From the NCBI RefSeq assembly GCF_949987515.2, contig NC_082694.2, positions 10,533,958-10,597,957 of the forward strand: a stretch of 64,000 nt of DNA. The letters are read 5' to 3'. This stretch comes from Delphinus delphis (taxonomy: Eukaryota > Chordata > Mammalia > Artiodactyla > Delphinidae). Every line of letters begins with the position of its first letter. The first letter of the stretch is position 1. The notes beneath the pieces were generated by a model, which saw only the letters and a list, made by a program, of their open reading frames with translations, ran no database searches and was not told the origin of the DNA. Below, piece by piece: positions 1-10,939 of this stretch. The position numbers and the translations under genes are program-made.

Positions 1-59
1 AGGAAGTGGGATGACAGAACCGTACAGAACTTGGTAAATTTCAGTCAAAAGACGACAAG

Positions 60-590
60 AGTTTCGAGATAAACGCCCGGGAAGCCCCTGGCCGCCAAAA
101 CTTTTTGTCTTTCTTTTTTTTCGAAGAGCGCGCGCCGACACCGGGCCTCACCCTCCCGCTCCGGGCGGGGGGAGCGGGCGCCCCGGTCCAGGCTAGGTCC
201 CCACGTCCTCGCCCTCGAGTCCACCCCCGGCCCCGCTAGCCCCCCAAGGCAGCACCGACGGCTACGAGCGCCGGGGGAGACCTGGCGCCGCAACTTCGCC
301 CTCCCACGGGGCCGCCAGCCCCATCCCGGGCCGGACCACAGAGCCGCTTACCCATGGCCCGGCGAGGTCCAGCGGCTCCAGCCCGAGGTGCTCCGCACGA
401 CCCTATCTCTCGACCCCGCGCTCTCCGCGCTACTGACCCGCCGAGGAGCTTGCCAGCCGCCTACCCGCGGCCCCGCCTCGCCCCGCCCACCTCCGCTCCG
501 CTCTGGGCTCCGGTTGGCGGGTCCGATTCTTCCGCGAGGGGCAGGGACCGCCCCCTGAGGCAGGGGAACTCTGGGAGTTGTAGTGTGCTC
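60..590 (-). promoter_or_regulatory. ARID5A: CpG-island promoter, probably of ARID5A
   Basis: The stretch is very rich in C, G and CpG, unlike the flanking DNA. On the minus strand positions 584-567 read ACTACAACTCCCAGAG, an excellent match to the ZNF143/SBS promoter motif (ACTACAAYTCCCAG family). GC boxes (CCCCGCCC) lie at about 470-490. A start codon in strong context follows about 210 bp downstream on the same strand, so transcription is likely leftwards. Assignment to ARID5A rests on mammalian gene order next to NEURL3, not on protein sequence. Confidence 0.6.
352..355 (-). CDS. ARID5A: Candidate first coding exon of ARID5A (4 coding bases)
   Basis: On the minus strand the sequence GGGCC-ATG-G runs straight into GTAAGC, a near-ideal splice donor (intron starts at 351). 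The ATG has G at +4 and a GC-rich context. Known ARID5A proteins begin Met-Ala-Ala-Pro, so an exon ending ATGG continued by CA.. in the next exon would fit, but that exon is outside the window and cannot be checked. ARID5A is an ARID-domain nucleic-acid-binding protein that stabilises inflammatory mRNAs such as IL6. The alternative is a different minus-strand gene or a chance ATG/donor pair; the 25.6 kb distance and divergent orientation to NEURL3 favour ARID5A. Confidence 0.4.
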
Positions 591-900
591 TTCTCCTCCC
601 CAGTCTCCGAGACCGCGGAACTAGGCTGCTCACCTGGAGAGACTGAGGCAGGACACCCAGGAGTCACTGCTGCCTTGTGCCTCTGGAGGCAAAACTCGAG
701 CCTTGGAAAAATCCTCCTTGCTCCTCAGCAGGGAACTGGGGGTCTGCGTGGGGTGAGCAAAGCCCTTCTGACTTTGACTTGAACTCGGTGTAAGGCATTG
801 TCCATCTCCCTCCCAGCCCAGCATATAAGTAGTGATGGTTGGTGTTAGCTAAACAAGGACCCCGCCCAAAGTAGCAAGTCTTTGGCCAAAGCTCTGTGGG

Positions 901-962
901 GTCCCAGAAATGCCTGGGACAGGAAACCTGATATATGTGGACGGCCAGTGTCCACATATATC
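901..962. repeat. Two adjacent perfect hairpins
   Basis: GTCCCAG (901-907) pairs with CTGGGAC (914-920) over a 6-base loop. GATATATGTGGAC (930-942) pairs perfectly with GTCCACATATATC (950-962) over a 7-base loop. Only nine bases separate them. No transposon family was recognised. Confidence 0.7.
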
Positions 963-1179
963 TCAACGACAGAGAGGACAGCTACAAAGTGAGCAGTCGA
1001 AAGAGGGGGCATGACCCCTGCTTGGAGGGGTGAGGCTTTGGGTGGAGTGGGGGCCCGAGGAGATGCTGAGCCAGCTGCAGCAGGACTTCTGCTGGAGGGA
1101 GAAGTAACTCAGCCATACTGACATCACAGAAGAGGAAACCGAGGCTTGGGTTTGAGAGCTCAAGGTCTGGAAGCATCAC

Positions 1180-1620
1180 TCACAATAAGCCAAAAGGTGG
1201 AAGCAACCCAGAGTCCACTGATGGATAAATGGGTGAACTGCGGTTTGTACATACAATGGAATATCACTCAACCTGAAAAAGAAAGGAAATTCTGACATGT
1301 GCTACAACATGAATGAACCTTAAATAGACCACACACAAATGATAAATACTGTATGATTCCACTTATAGTACTTAGAGTCAAATTCATGGAGCCAAATAGT
1401 AGAATGGTGGTTGCCAGGGGCTGGGGTGCAGGGGGAATAGAGAGTTAGCGCTTAATATGTACAGAATTTCAGTTTTGCAAGATGAAAAAGTTTGGGAGAT
1501 GGATGTTGGTGATGGTTGCACAACAATATGAATGTACTTAATGTCCCTGAACTGTACACTTAAAAATGGTTAAAATGGTAAATTTTTTGTGATATATATT
1601 TTACCTCAATTTGAAGAAAG
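1180..1620 (+). mobile_element. Old L1 3' end
   Basis: Sense-strand LINE-1 tail: 'actgatggataaatgggt', 'acaatggaatatcactcaac', 'ggtggttgccaggggctgg' and 'ctgaactgtacacttaaaaatgg' are in the order of mammalian L1 3' ends. Many differences from younger L1 copies at 42 kb suggest an old insertion. Confidence 0.75.
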
Positions 1621-1760
1621 AGCCTAAGGTCTCAGCAGTGGCTAGCTAGGACTTAAACCCTGTTCCTAATACAAGAGTAGGCAGCCACAATTTTGTTGAT
1701 TAGTTTTAATACAAACAGCTCTATGCATTTCCTAATTTTATAGGATAAAATTGAGGCTCT

Positions 1761-1890
1761 CGGGAATTCCCTGGCGGTCCAGCGGTTAGGACTCCACGCT
1801 TCCAATGAAGGGGGCATAAGTTCCATCCCTGGTCGGGGAACGAAGATCCCACAAGTCTTGCGGCCAAAAAACAAACAAAAAACAGAAAAA
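1761..1890 (+). mobile_element. tRNA-derived SINE (CHR type)
   Basis: Head 'gaattccctggcggtccagc', B-box-like 'gttccatccctggtcggg', A-rich tail. The target duplication TGAGGCTCT is at 1752-1760 and 1892-1900. Confidence 0.85.
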
Positions 1891-2575
1891 CTGAGGCTCT
1901 GGAGGATTAATCAGCTCAAAGTAAATCAGCTGGTAAGTGGTGGAGGCTGAGCTAAATACAGGCATCAGAGCTCCAGTACAGGCCCCTTCAACCGTTTCCC
2001 TCAGCATCTCTTGGCAGTGCTGTTAACTGAATCAGGGACCATGGCCTGAGGAGGAGAAAGCGTAAGGGGGAAGATTTGAGTGCTGGTGAGGACATGGTGG
2101 GTCAGCAAGATGTCCAGTGGTAGCTGGCACTGAGGCCTGGAATCCAGGAGCAAGGCGCAGATTGGAAATACAGATGGTTAAGGAGCCCTTGTACCCAGGC
2201 ACCCACCAACCAGGTTTGCATCAATTACTGCCCATCCATCACCCTAAACAAATGGACCAGGGTTGTAGGTTGGTGACCCTGAAACCCTCTCCCTTACCCT
2301 TTGGCTCTGAGATGAAAGAACTCTCCAGGCTCAGCCCAGAGTGGACAACACTGTGGGCTCCCTTGTCTACCCCATAATGGGTTGGTTTGTAAAAGCCAGT
2401 GCTTGTAGATTTGGTAACAGACACATCATCAACAATAGTAACTGCCTAGAACAATTGTTATAATGGTGATTATAATAGTGCACCCCACTTCCCAGTTTAC
2501 AAGCTCTCTCCAGGAGAGCTGAGGCCGTGGTGGTAGATGCTGTGTGGAATGCCATCACGTAGCTTTGTCCATTCT

Positions 2576-2699
2576 TTTTTTTTTGGGGGGGGGCGTGCTG
2601 CACAGCTCGCGGGACCTTAATTCCCCATCCAGGGATCGAACTTGTGCCCTTGGCAGTGAAAGCTCGGAGTCCCAACCACTGGACCACCAGGGAATTCTC
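2576..2699 (-). mobile_element. tRNA-derived SINE (CHR type)
   Basis: Inverted copy: poly-T, then 'cagggatcgaacttgtgccc' and 'ggaccaccagggaattc'. The 11-bp target duplication TTGTCCATTCT at 2565-2575 and 2700-2710 is perfect, so the copy is fairly recent. Confidence 0.85.
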
Positions 2700-2710
2700 T
2701 TGTCCATTCT

Positions 2711-4640
2711 ATAAGGATTGTTTGCCCAAGGTTCAGGATGGAGACCAGGACGCTGCCCTCACCATCCCAATCTAGGCCAACCCCACCCTCCCAGATTGGA
2801 TAGACTCACTGCCTGATAAAGCAGCAGCTCATCCCACACGGGATAGAGTTATTCTGCCATCCGGGCAGCCCAGCACACTCTTACAGGCAGTGGCTGCTGT
2901 GCAAAGCCTCAGCAAGTCCACACCTGCCTGTGCCAACCTGGGAACAATATGATCTAAATTTAATTGCCACCTGCGGCAGCTGTTTGCAATAGAAAGTAAT
3001 TTACAACAGCCAATAAATCTTGCAGAGGAATGACATCTCCATTTGCTTCCCCAAAAGCATAAATACATCCATTGCTCAAGCCACTATCTCACGCACCTCC
3101 ACCTCGAGCCCACAGACACCCTCCTCCTGCATCTCCCAACCATCAGCTCCCAGCCCACGATGGGCTGAGAGAAGTAGCCTAGGCCCTCAATGTCTTGGTG
3201 TCTATGTCTCAAATAAATTTTTTAAAAAAGCACCACTAATGAATGCATTCCTCCCATAAAGACATTACAAGTAATAAGTTGGTCCTCTCTGACACCACTC
3301 CAAACTCAGTTCCCTCCCTGACCCAGAGATAAGGACTCTATTATCAGATTGGGTAAAAGCTTCCAGAACTTACCCTATGTATTTTCATAAATACATGGTG
3401 TAGAAAAATATGTAACTTTGTTTTATGGGTGTTTTTTTTTTAAAGTGGTACAATTCTAATTGTTCCATTCTGCAACTTGCTTTTCTGCCCAACAATGCAT
3501 CTTGGAGATCCCTCTTGGTCAGAAGACAGATCTGTTTCTCCTGGCTGTTAGGCTGCGGGACTTGGTATGCATCTACCGCGGTCTTTATTTAAATCCCCTC
3601 TTTGTGTGCTTGGTCTTTTTGCAATTACGGGAATCCTCTGAGGACATTCTGGACCCCCTTAGAACATTTACAAGGCTCCAGAGCTCACAAAGTAGTCCAG
3701 GAGATTGAGCAAAAGCTGCTTTCTCCTACCTCCTGCCTCCAAATCCCAGAACCCCTTGCTGGCGCAGTTCTAAGAAGAAAACCTGGTCCTGGGGGGTGGT
3801 CCTCATCCCAGAGCTCTCAGAGCTGGAGGGACCATTCAAGATCGTTCCACCTGGCCTCTTTTTGGAGAGGAGGCCAGCAGGCCCAGAGATGTTAAGCGAG
3901 TTGTCCAAGGTCACACAGCAAGTCCGTGTTGTTGCTTCTGGGACCCACAAACCCATCCAGCACACTCAGGAAATAACACACAGCCAGTTTTCTGCTCTGT
4001 GAAGCTCCGTTCCCAGGCTCGGCAGTTGCAAAAGGCCCCCAGGGCTTTGTTTTCAAAGGAGAAATGAAGCGGGAAGTATTTTTAACCGCCGGCCCCGCCT
4101 GGCTCCTGCCTCGCTCCCTCGTGCTCGCTGTCCAGGAAAGGCCGGCTTCATAGTGGCATTCGCAACTCATGGAAAACAACAAACGCCCGAAATAGACGAT
4201 ACCCAAGCTCAGGAATGGAAAAAATTGGCTCATGGCTTCAAATGCCTCTTTTAGAAAAAGCCGAGAATAGCTTTCGGCCTTTGGGGAACTGCCGGGGGTG
4301 AGGGAGTGGGGAGGTGGCGCTGGGAGGGGGATCTGAGAGCTTTGGCCACTTTGCCTCCCGGGGGCACGTGACCACTAGCTTCCCCAGCTTTGTCCACTCT
4401 GGGAGCACATCCGCACCTGGCTGCTGCCCCTTCCCCCCCAAACCCCTCCCCACCCAGCCCTGCCCTCCAGCCCAATCTGGAACAACATCCTTTGTTGGGC
4501 TGGGCCTGGGTCCCAGCTGGGTAGAAACCCGAGATTCTTATGCTTCTAGAGCCTGAAGGGTGAAAGTCGAATTCCCATGTGTATTGGGGGCAGGGGGAGA
4601 AGGGGGGTGACAAGGAGAGAAAATGTGGGTTTTCATCTCC
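2711..4640. other. Intergenic, no gene seen
   Basis: No coding pattern or splice-supported exon was recognised. About 3,390-3,530 resembles an old interspersed repeat ('tgcaacttgcttttctgcc'). About 4,075-4,240 keeps many CpGs without being a full island. A CACGTG E-box is at about 4,365. Confidence 0.5.
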
Positions 4641-4728
4641 ACTCAGACAGCCCAGCTGCTGTGTGACCTTCTGCAAGTCACTTGACCTCTCAGAGCCTCT
4701 GGTTCCTCATCAGCAAAGCAGGGGTAAC
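4640..4728 (+). repeat. MIR fragment
   Basis: The MIR core 'gctgtgtgaccttctgcaag' followed by 'tcacttgacctctcagagcc' is diagnostic. It is cut by the SINE that follows. Confidence 0.7.
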
Positions 4729-4730
4729 GC

Positions 4731-4848
4731 TTTTTTTTTTTTTTTTTTTTTTTTTTTATTGGCAGCGCGTCAGGTTATGTGGGATCTTAGTTACTGGACC
4801 GGGGATTGAACCTGCGCCCCTAACCACTGGACCACCAGGGAAAGTCCC
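4731..4848 (-). mobile_element. tRNA-derived SINE (CHR type)
   Basis: Long poly-T, then 'gtgggatcttagttactgga' and 'accactggaccaccaggg'. It is inserted directly after a MIR. Confidence 0.8.
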
Positions 4849-5059
4849 GGTAATTCTTCATTTATTCATTTATCTGACATTTGTGGCGCAGCTATGTGCC
4901 AGCACTGGGCTAGGGTTAGGCACTGGGGACATAGCCACGACCAGAACAACGCTCCGATCTTGTGGAGCAAAAGCTATAGCTCTTGCCAACTTCACAGGTG
5001 CCAAGGATCAGCCATTCCTTCTTCAAACAGTTCCTGAGCCACGGCCTGGTGCTGGGAGG

Positions 5060-5210
5060 GATGACGGTACCTTTGACCAGTGCCTATCAGACACTGCACC
5101 AAGCATCTTACACGGATTATTTCATTTAGTGTCACCCCAGCCCTATGAAGTGGGCACTATATTTATGCCCATATTACAGTTGAGGACACCGACGAGCAGA
5201 GAGTAAGTGT
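5060..5210 (-). repeat. MIR fragment
   Basis: Inverted MIR: 'ttatttcatttagtgtcacc', 'ctatgaagtgggcactatat', 'atattacagttgaggacacc'. A second degraded MIR-like piece follows at about 5,450-5,530 ('aagtaacttgcccaaagacg'). Confidence 0.6.
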
Positions 5211-5574
5211 TGGATGAGATCGTAGACTCATCTGCGCAGAGTAAGGAGTAAGGAAAGGCCAGCTGTAGACCAGCTCCCTCTTAAGCCTTGGAGACCTGGG
5301 TATCCAAAGCCTGGTTCTTTGTGACACAAAATAGTAAGTCTAGACTGGAGGTCAGTACAAATGCACTGGATAAGGTTGTTTTTTTGTTTTTTAAAAAAAA
5401 CGTGGGGTCCGTATAGAGCTTTTACTTACAATAAGATCTCCGCTAACCTTTCATCCCTGTCGTATGACTGTCTCCCATGTGACAGATAAGTAAACCGAGG
5501 CATGAAGCGCTTAAGTAACTTGCCCAAAGACGGCACAACCGGGGTTCCTGCCACAGGGTTTCTTACCACCCGCA

Positions 5575-6065
5575 GGTTCCCAGGACTACGAGGCGGGGGC
5601 GGAGGCGGGGGCGGGGGGAGGGGCCCGCGCCCGGGCCGGAGAGAACTACGTCTCCCAGGATGCCGTGCGAGGGGAGTGTAGGGGCGGGGCCGTGCGAGCA
5701 CAAGGCTGTCATTTCTTGGTATTAAAAAAAAAAAGTAGCAAAAGAAAAGAAAGAATCAAAGCCTCAAGCGTCACGTCTAGGAATAGCCTCGAAGCCAGGC
5801 CAAGTCATTATAGACGATGAGTAATCCGGTTAAGTCATTTCTCTAAACACCATTGCTTGTAAGAGAATTAAAATATCAGCTTACATCAGAGGGGGAGAGG
5901 CAGACTCCAGGGGCCCCGGGCGGGAGCGCAGCCAGGAGGGGGCGCGGCTGGCGCGCCTCCGCCGCTCGGCCCTGCCCGGGGCGGAGGCTGGACGCCAGCG
6001 CCTTGACAGCTGGGCCCTGGGCTCGGCCTGGCAGCTAGCTAGGGGGTGGCGGGGGAGCGGCACGC
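5575..6065. promoter_or_regulatory. CpG island with ZNF143-type motif, gene unknown
   Basis: Two CpG-dense blocks (5,580-5,700 and 5,885-6,065) flank an A-rich stretch. Positions 5645-5663 read ACTACGTCTCCCAGGATGC on the plus strand, a close match to the ZNF143/SBS motif of housekeeping promoters. No start codon plus splice donor or recognisable protein follows. It could be an alternative upstream promoter for the leftward gene or the start of a noncoding transcript. Confidence 0.5.
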
Positions 6066-6420
6066 TAGGCCTCACTTTACCTCACTGTTAAGGGCTTCGA
6101 GGAAGGTTTGGGGCTGCCTCCTCTCAGGAGAATCTGTGCCCTCGTGGGGGCGGTCCTGCGAGGTGAATGAGGGCCAGGGGCCTAGGCCAGACGGGGCTAG
6201 GGTTCCCTTGTCTTCAGTGTCCCCCCTTTCTCCCGGATTCCAGAGTTCATATCTCGATAGCTGCAGGGGCAAAGGGCTGGCGACACTTGGAGGGGGTGAA
6301 CCGAACCTCACGGAGGTGCCAATTTTGCCCTAGACTGCAGGAGTCATCAAGGTTTTTGGCATCCCGAGGTCAGGATTGTGATGAATTTGGGTAGGGCGAG
6401 CTGATCAAGAAGCTGCCTCT

Positions 6421-6679
6421 GCAGTCCAGCGGTTAAGACTTTGTGCTTCCACTGCAGGGGGGCATGGGTTCCATCCCTGGTCAGGGAACTAAGATCCTGC
6501 ATGCCACAGCTAAAGATCCCTCATGCCGCAACTAAAACCCGGTGCAGCCAAATAAATAAATAAATATTTAAAATAAAAAAAAAAAAGACTCCACTCTTCC
6601 ACTGCAGGGGGCGCAAGTTCCATCCCTGGTCGGGGAACTAAAATCCAGTATGCTGCTGCAGTGTGGCCAAAAAAAAAAA
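6421..6679 (+). mobile_element. Dimeric SINE inside one target duplication
   Basis: Two CHR-type units lie head to tail: 6421-6585 (with an AAATAAATAAAT tail) and a 5'-shortened unit from about 6,586 to 6,679 with its own A tail. A single perfect duplication AAGCTGCCTCT flanks the pair (6410-6420 and 6680-6690), with no clear duplication between units. Confidence 0.75.
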
Positions 6680-6960
6680 AAGCTGCCTCTAGAGCTTGCC
6701 CCCTAAGCCCCGCTCCAGGGCCAACAACATGAACTGGGGCCTAGCCATGAGCCAGACACAGGTATCATCTCCCCCTCGGTGACCCTAACCTGGACCCTTG
6801 GCAGATAAGGCTACTGGGCCTCAGAGTCTTCCCACTGGCTTCTCACACCAGTCCCCAAAGCAGTAGAGAGTAACTCAAGCTTACAGCTGAACGCTTGAGG
6901 CAGGCCAGACCCAGCTTTAAGCTCCTTACGCACGTTCACTCTTGCAACGAATTGTGCAGT

Positions 6961-7179
6961 TTGTTTTTTGTTTTGTTTTGTTTTGTTGCGGTACGCGGGC
7001 CTCTCATTGTTGTGGCCTCTCCCGTTGCGGAGCACAGGCTCCGGACGCGCAGGCTCAGCGGCCATGGCTCACGGGCCCAGCTGCTCCGCGGCATGTGGGA
7101 TCTTCCCGGACCGGGGCACGAACCCGTGTCCCCTGCATCGGCAGGCGGACTCTCAACCACTGTGCCACCAGGGAAGCCC
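6961..7179 (-). mobile_element. tRNA-derived SINE (young CHR-1-like type)
   Basis: Inverted copy with (TTTTG)n tail, 'ttgcggagcacaggctccgg', 'cggcatgtgggatcttcccg' and 'gccaccagggaagccc'. Many intact CpGs suggest a recent copy. Target duplication AATTGTGCAGTTT / AATTGGGCACTTT. Confidence 0.9.
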
Positions 7180-7339
7180 AATTGGGCACTTTTGATATTC
7201 CCTTTTCACCGAAGGACAGAGGGAGGCATGGAGAGGTTCACGACTTCCCAGGAGGCTGCACTCCTGCTCAGCCAGTCCACTGGAACAGGAGCCTCCGAGG
7301 CTCTGGGGTCAAGCTGACTGCTCCCCAGTCCTGGTGCCC

Positions 7340-7460
7340 TCACTTTCAGGTGACCTTGGATGAGTGACTCATCATCTCTAGTCCTCAATTTTCCCACATG
7401 TAAAATGGGTTTAGCAATACCTACCTTGCAAGATTACTGTGAGGGTTAGAAACAACGGCC
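7340..7460 (+). repeat. MIR fragment
   Basis: 'gatgagtgactcatcatctc', 'cacatgtaaaatgggtttag' and 'gattactgtgagggttagaa' follow the MIR consensus order. Confidence 0.65.
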
Positions 7461-7990
7461 TTCAACAAACACCTTCTGTTGTGTCGGTGGTGTTATGTGA
7501 AAATAGCCTCCGACCAAGCAGATTCTACGTATTTCTGAGCCTGTGGAAGAAAGAAGTAAATACTTAAGTCCCGCCCCCCCAAACCCAATGATCTCTTAGC
7601 ACAGCAGGCATCTTCCCTACACCAGGGGACTGAGCCCTGGTCACACTGCTGGCTCCCCTGCACAGCGCTGCCCTGTGTGCACCCCAAGCCCTGGCCTTAG
7701 TGACCTGGGCTGGGCCCTGAGACTCCCCATCTGATCAGGTTTTCTATGTTTGCAGGTAGCAGCTTCAAGGTCCTGAGGTCCCCAGTTGGGGTCTTAGGGT
7801 TTGGCCAGGATGCCAGAGTGCTGGGAGAAATTGTGCTCAAGGTAAATGATTTCTCTCCAACTTGAGTGGGCCCCATTAACCCCTTCAGTGTTGGAAGCCT
7901 AGGCTTGGGTTGGGGGGGCATTGCTGCTCTAATTCCTGCTCCCCAAACGAACTCATGGGACTTTGCTGATATCACAGTGAAAGCTTCTAG

Positions 7991-8240
7991 ACTTCCCTGG
8001 TGGCGCAGTGGTTAAGATCTGCCTGCCAATGCAGGGACAGGGGTTTGATCCCTGGTCCGGGATGATTCCACATGCTGTGGAGCAACTAAGCCCATGCGGC
8101 ACAACTACTGAGCCTGCGCTCCACAGCCCACGTGCCACAACTACTGAAGCCCGTGCGCCTAGAGCCCATGCTCTGCAACAAGACAAACCACTGCAATGAG
8201 AAGCCCACACACTGCAACGAAGTCCCAACGTAGTCAATAA
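7991..8240 (+). mobile_element. tRNA-derived SINE (long CHR type)
   Basis: Starts 'acttccctggtggcgcagtg' and ends 'caacgtagtcaataaaaag'. Perfect target duplication AAAGCTTCTAG at 7980-7990 and 8241-8251. Confidence 0.9.
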
Positions 8241-8251
8241 AAAGCTTCTAG

Positions 8252-10935
8252 GCTTGGGGTTGTCAGGGGAACATTGGCTCTAAGAATTCAAGATCGCTTA
8301 GAAACTTCATGCTCTCCCTGCCCCTCTCCCCACACCCAATCCCACAGCTGAAGGTCAGGTCTCTGCTTTCATCTTCTCGGTGATGAAACTGCCACGGGGT
8401 GAGGAGCGTGGGGTCCTGCCGTCCCTTCCTGACGTCCCACAATGTTTGTTGGCAGGGAGAACCCAAGGGGAACTCAGGTCTAAATGGTCCTGTCTATACC
8501 CCAGGCCCTCCTTCCTTCCCACTCTGCCAACCAAGCGCTCCAATTCTCCCCACACCTAGTGTACATCCTTTCTGCTCTTGCATACCCAGGAGCATGTGTT
8601 CAAACCCATGTGCACCTGTGTATCTGACGTGCATCCTGCATTTCGAGGAGCCTGTAGCTCACACACAGACGCACACATACACATATACACACTCACCTGT
8701 AACTCACCTGAGAGCCCACAGCCCCTGAGGCTTCCTTTTCCACATCTGGGGCACCACCTTGGCCTACCTTGGGAATGCTGAAAGGGATCAGATGGTTGTC
8801 CAGCCCCCCCGCCTCTCCTCAGCTGCCCACCTGTGCCTCGGCGTCTCCAGCATGGGGCTGGCCTGTGAGAGTTTCCTCTGTGGCAACTGCCTTCTCTCCC
8901 TGCCTTGGCCTCAGCAGGTTCTACCAGGCCACATCTGAAGGGAGAGGGCTGCATGTAGGTGGTTTCCCTGGGCATCGACCTGGGGTAAGGACAGCTTCTG
9001 GGCATGGTGGTAGCTTGGCGTCCACCCCTCCCTGCCAGATCTGACAATACGGTCACACTGGGAGGACTGTCCTCCTCATGTCCCAAGTTCTGTTCCCGAC
9101 ACCAAGTGTTTGCACGCGCTGTTCCCTCTGCCCAAGTGCCCTTCGCTGGCTTGGGAGTTCCCACCTTATCCACCTAGAGAACGAACCTCTGCTCATCCTT
9201 CAAGTCTCCCCCCAAAGCACACATCCACACCCCCTCTGTGTCCCAGCGCTTCCAGCATACACCTCTGCTTGACATTTGCCACAGTGAGGCTCCCGTGGCC
9301 TGTCCCATGCCATTATGTGACTGGCCAGCATCTACTGAGCGCCTGTCCCCAGTGAGGAGTGGTCCTTCCTATCAGCCAGCGCCATGCTGTTGGCAGGGCC
9401 ACAGCCCCAGGCCTCTGCTCTTCCGGAGAGGAGACCCATGTTCGGGGATGGAAGGGACTTGTCTGAGCTCCCGCAGTAGGTTCAGGAGATCCTAAAGCCG
9501 GTGGACAAAGGAATTGGGAAGGAAGAGGGGGAAGTGAGAGGCCACAGAGGGCGGGCAGATAGTAGGTGCTCAGTGGAGGTCCAGAGAAGCGGGATGAGGA
9601 CACGCAGGAGAAGAAGGGAAGAGGAAGGGGCAGGATATCCATTCCCACCTCCTCGCACTGGCTTCCTCACATCACCATGTACCATCCAGCCCTTCCCCAG
9701 GGCAGCACTTCCTAATTTTCAAGGGCAGGATAGTCTGTGATACTTTGGCCTTGAGGTAGCACATGTTCCCGTCTTTCTGGAGCCCCCGGGCCAGGTAGCT
9801 CTACAGGTCTGGTGGTCATGCCATCCCTCCGACCCCAGGCTGGCAGCTGGGATCAGAGCCCCTACACTGGGTATCCCCGCTGCTGCTGGACCCTCAGTGG
9901 GGCGGCGAGTAGGATCTGGGGCCTTGGACTCCACTCTGGGCAGTTCCTGCTCAATCCTCTAGGGGACTCAGAGCCTCCCAGACCCTGACCCACAGAAATC
10001 TGCAAGAGGGAGGTTCCAGACACCCACTAGCTGCACTCTGGTGAGTGAGGCCTCCTTGTGTCTGAGAGGGCTCTGACTCCTCCGTGGAGTGGGGAAAGTG
10101 ATGGCCATTCTCCATACGAAGACTGAGTGCCCGAAATCTGTTAAGTTCTTCATGCTCAGTTTTCTCATCTATAAAATGGGCATGGCATAATAAAAGCCCG
10201 CACACCTGCTAGTGCAGTTAGGTGCACTGGATGAATTATTTCTTATAAAGAGCTTAGAACTGTGCCTGGTGGGAGGAAGATCTCCATAAATATTAGCTCT
10301 TATCCACAGCCTGGGACAAAGCAGAAGGCATGGGGTGAGCCGGGGCTGGGGGAGGGGCACAGGAAACCTGGGATCCAGGTCCCGCTCCAAGGTAGCAGAC
10401 AGGGCGTTCCTCCCCCACCTACCCTCCTTCTGTTTCTATGTGTCAGTGTGTCATATTTTGTTGGCTTGGGGCTTTTTTTTTTTTTTTTTTAATAAACAAG
10501 GGCTGCCTGAAACCCCTACTATTCTGGTTAAGTTTTGAAACAACTCAGAAATCCCCTCCTCCCCTTGTGAGTCAGAGGCAGGAGCGTGAAGCAGAACTCC
10601 TAGTGGGCTGCCGTGCTAGAAACTGCAGAATAACAGCTGGGCAGCCCTGTGACCCCAGCATCTGAAATGGGGGCTCCGAAATGTTAGGGTGCGCTGGTGA
10701 GGCACGGAGGCCTGAGAGCTAAACCCTAAAAGGATCACGATGCCCACCCGCCCGCGGAATTCGGAATAAAAACAACTCCGAATGGTTCAGTTAGTGTAAG
10801 GAAGTCCCACAAGACTGGCTTTTCCCGGAACGGTGATTTCGATGCTCGCTTGGAAATATCGAATTCTTTCCAAGCATTTTTCTTTTTCTATTTTGGTGCC
10901 TTAAGCACGTGCTTTGGGGAAGTGACGGGCAGCTT
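8252..10935. other. Intergenic, GC-moderate, no gene seen
   Basis: Open frames here lack splice context or recognisable domains. An imperfect (CA)n tract lies at 8,660-8,700, a MIR at about 10,145-10,270 ('ctcatctataaaatgggcat') and a poly-T at 10,472-10,490. Confidence 0.5.
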
Positions 10936-10939
10936 TCTC

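Noticed and set aside
354..782. 142-codon plus-strand frame in the left CpG island
   Set aside because: It uses the palindromic CCATGG of the minus-strand start and runs through promoter DNA; no coding signature.
7991..8060. tRNA gene
   Set aside because: The tRNA-like promoter boxes here and in the other SINE heads belong to tRNA-derived SINEs; no complete cloverleaf was recognised.
8556..9173. 205-codon minus-strand open frame
   Set aside because: Low-complexity GC-rich sequence without domain, promoter or splice evidence.
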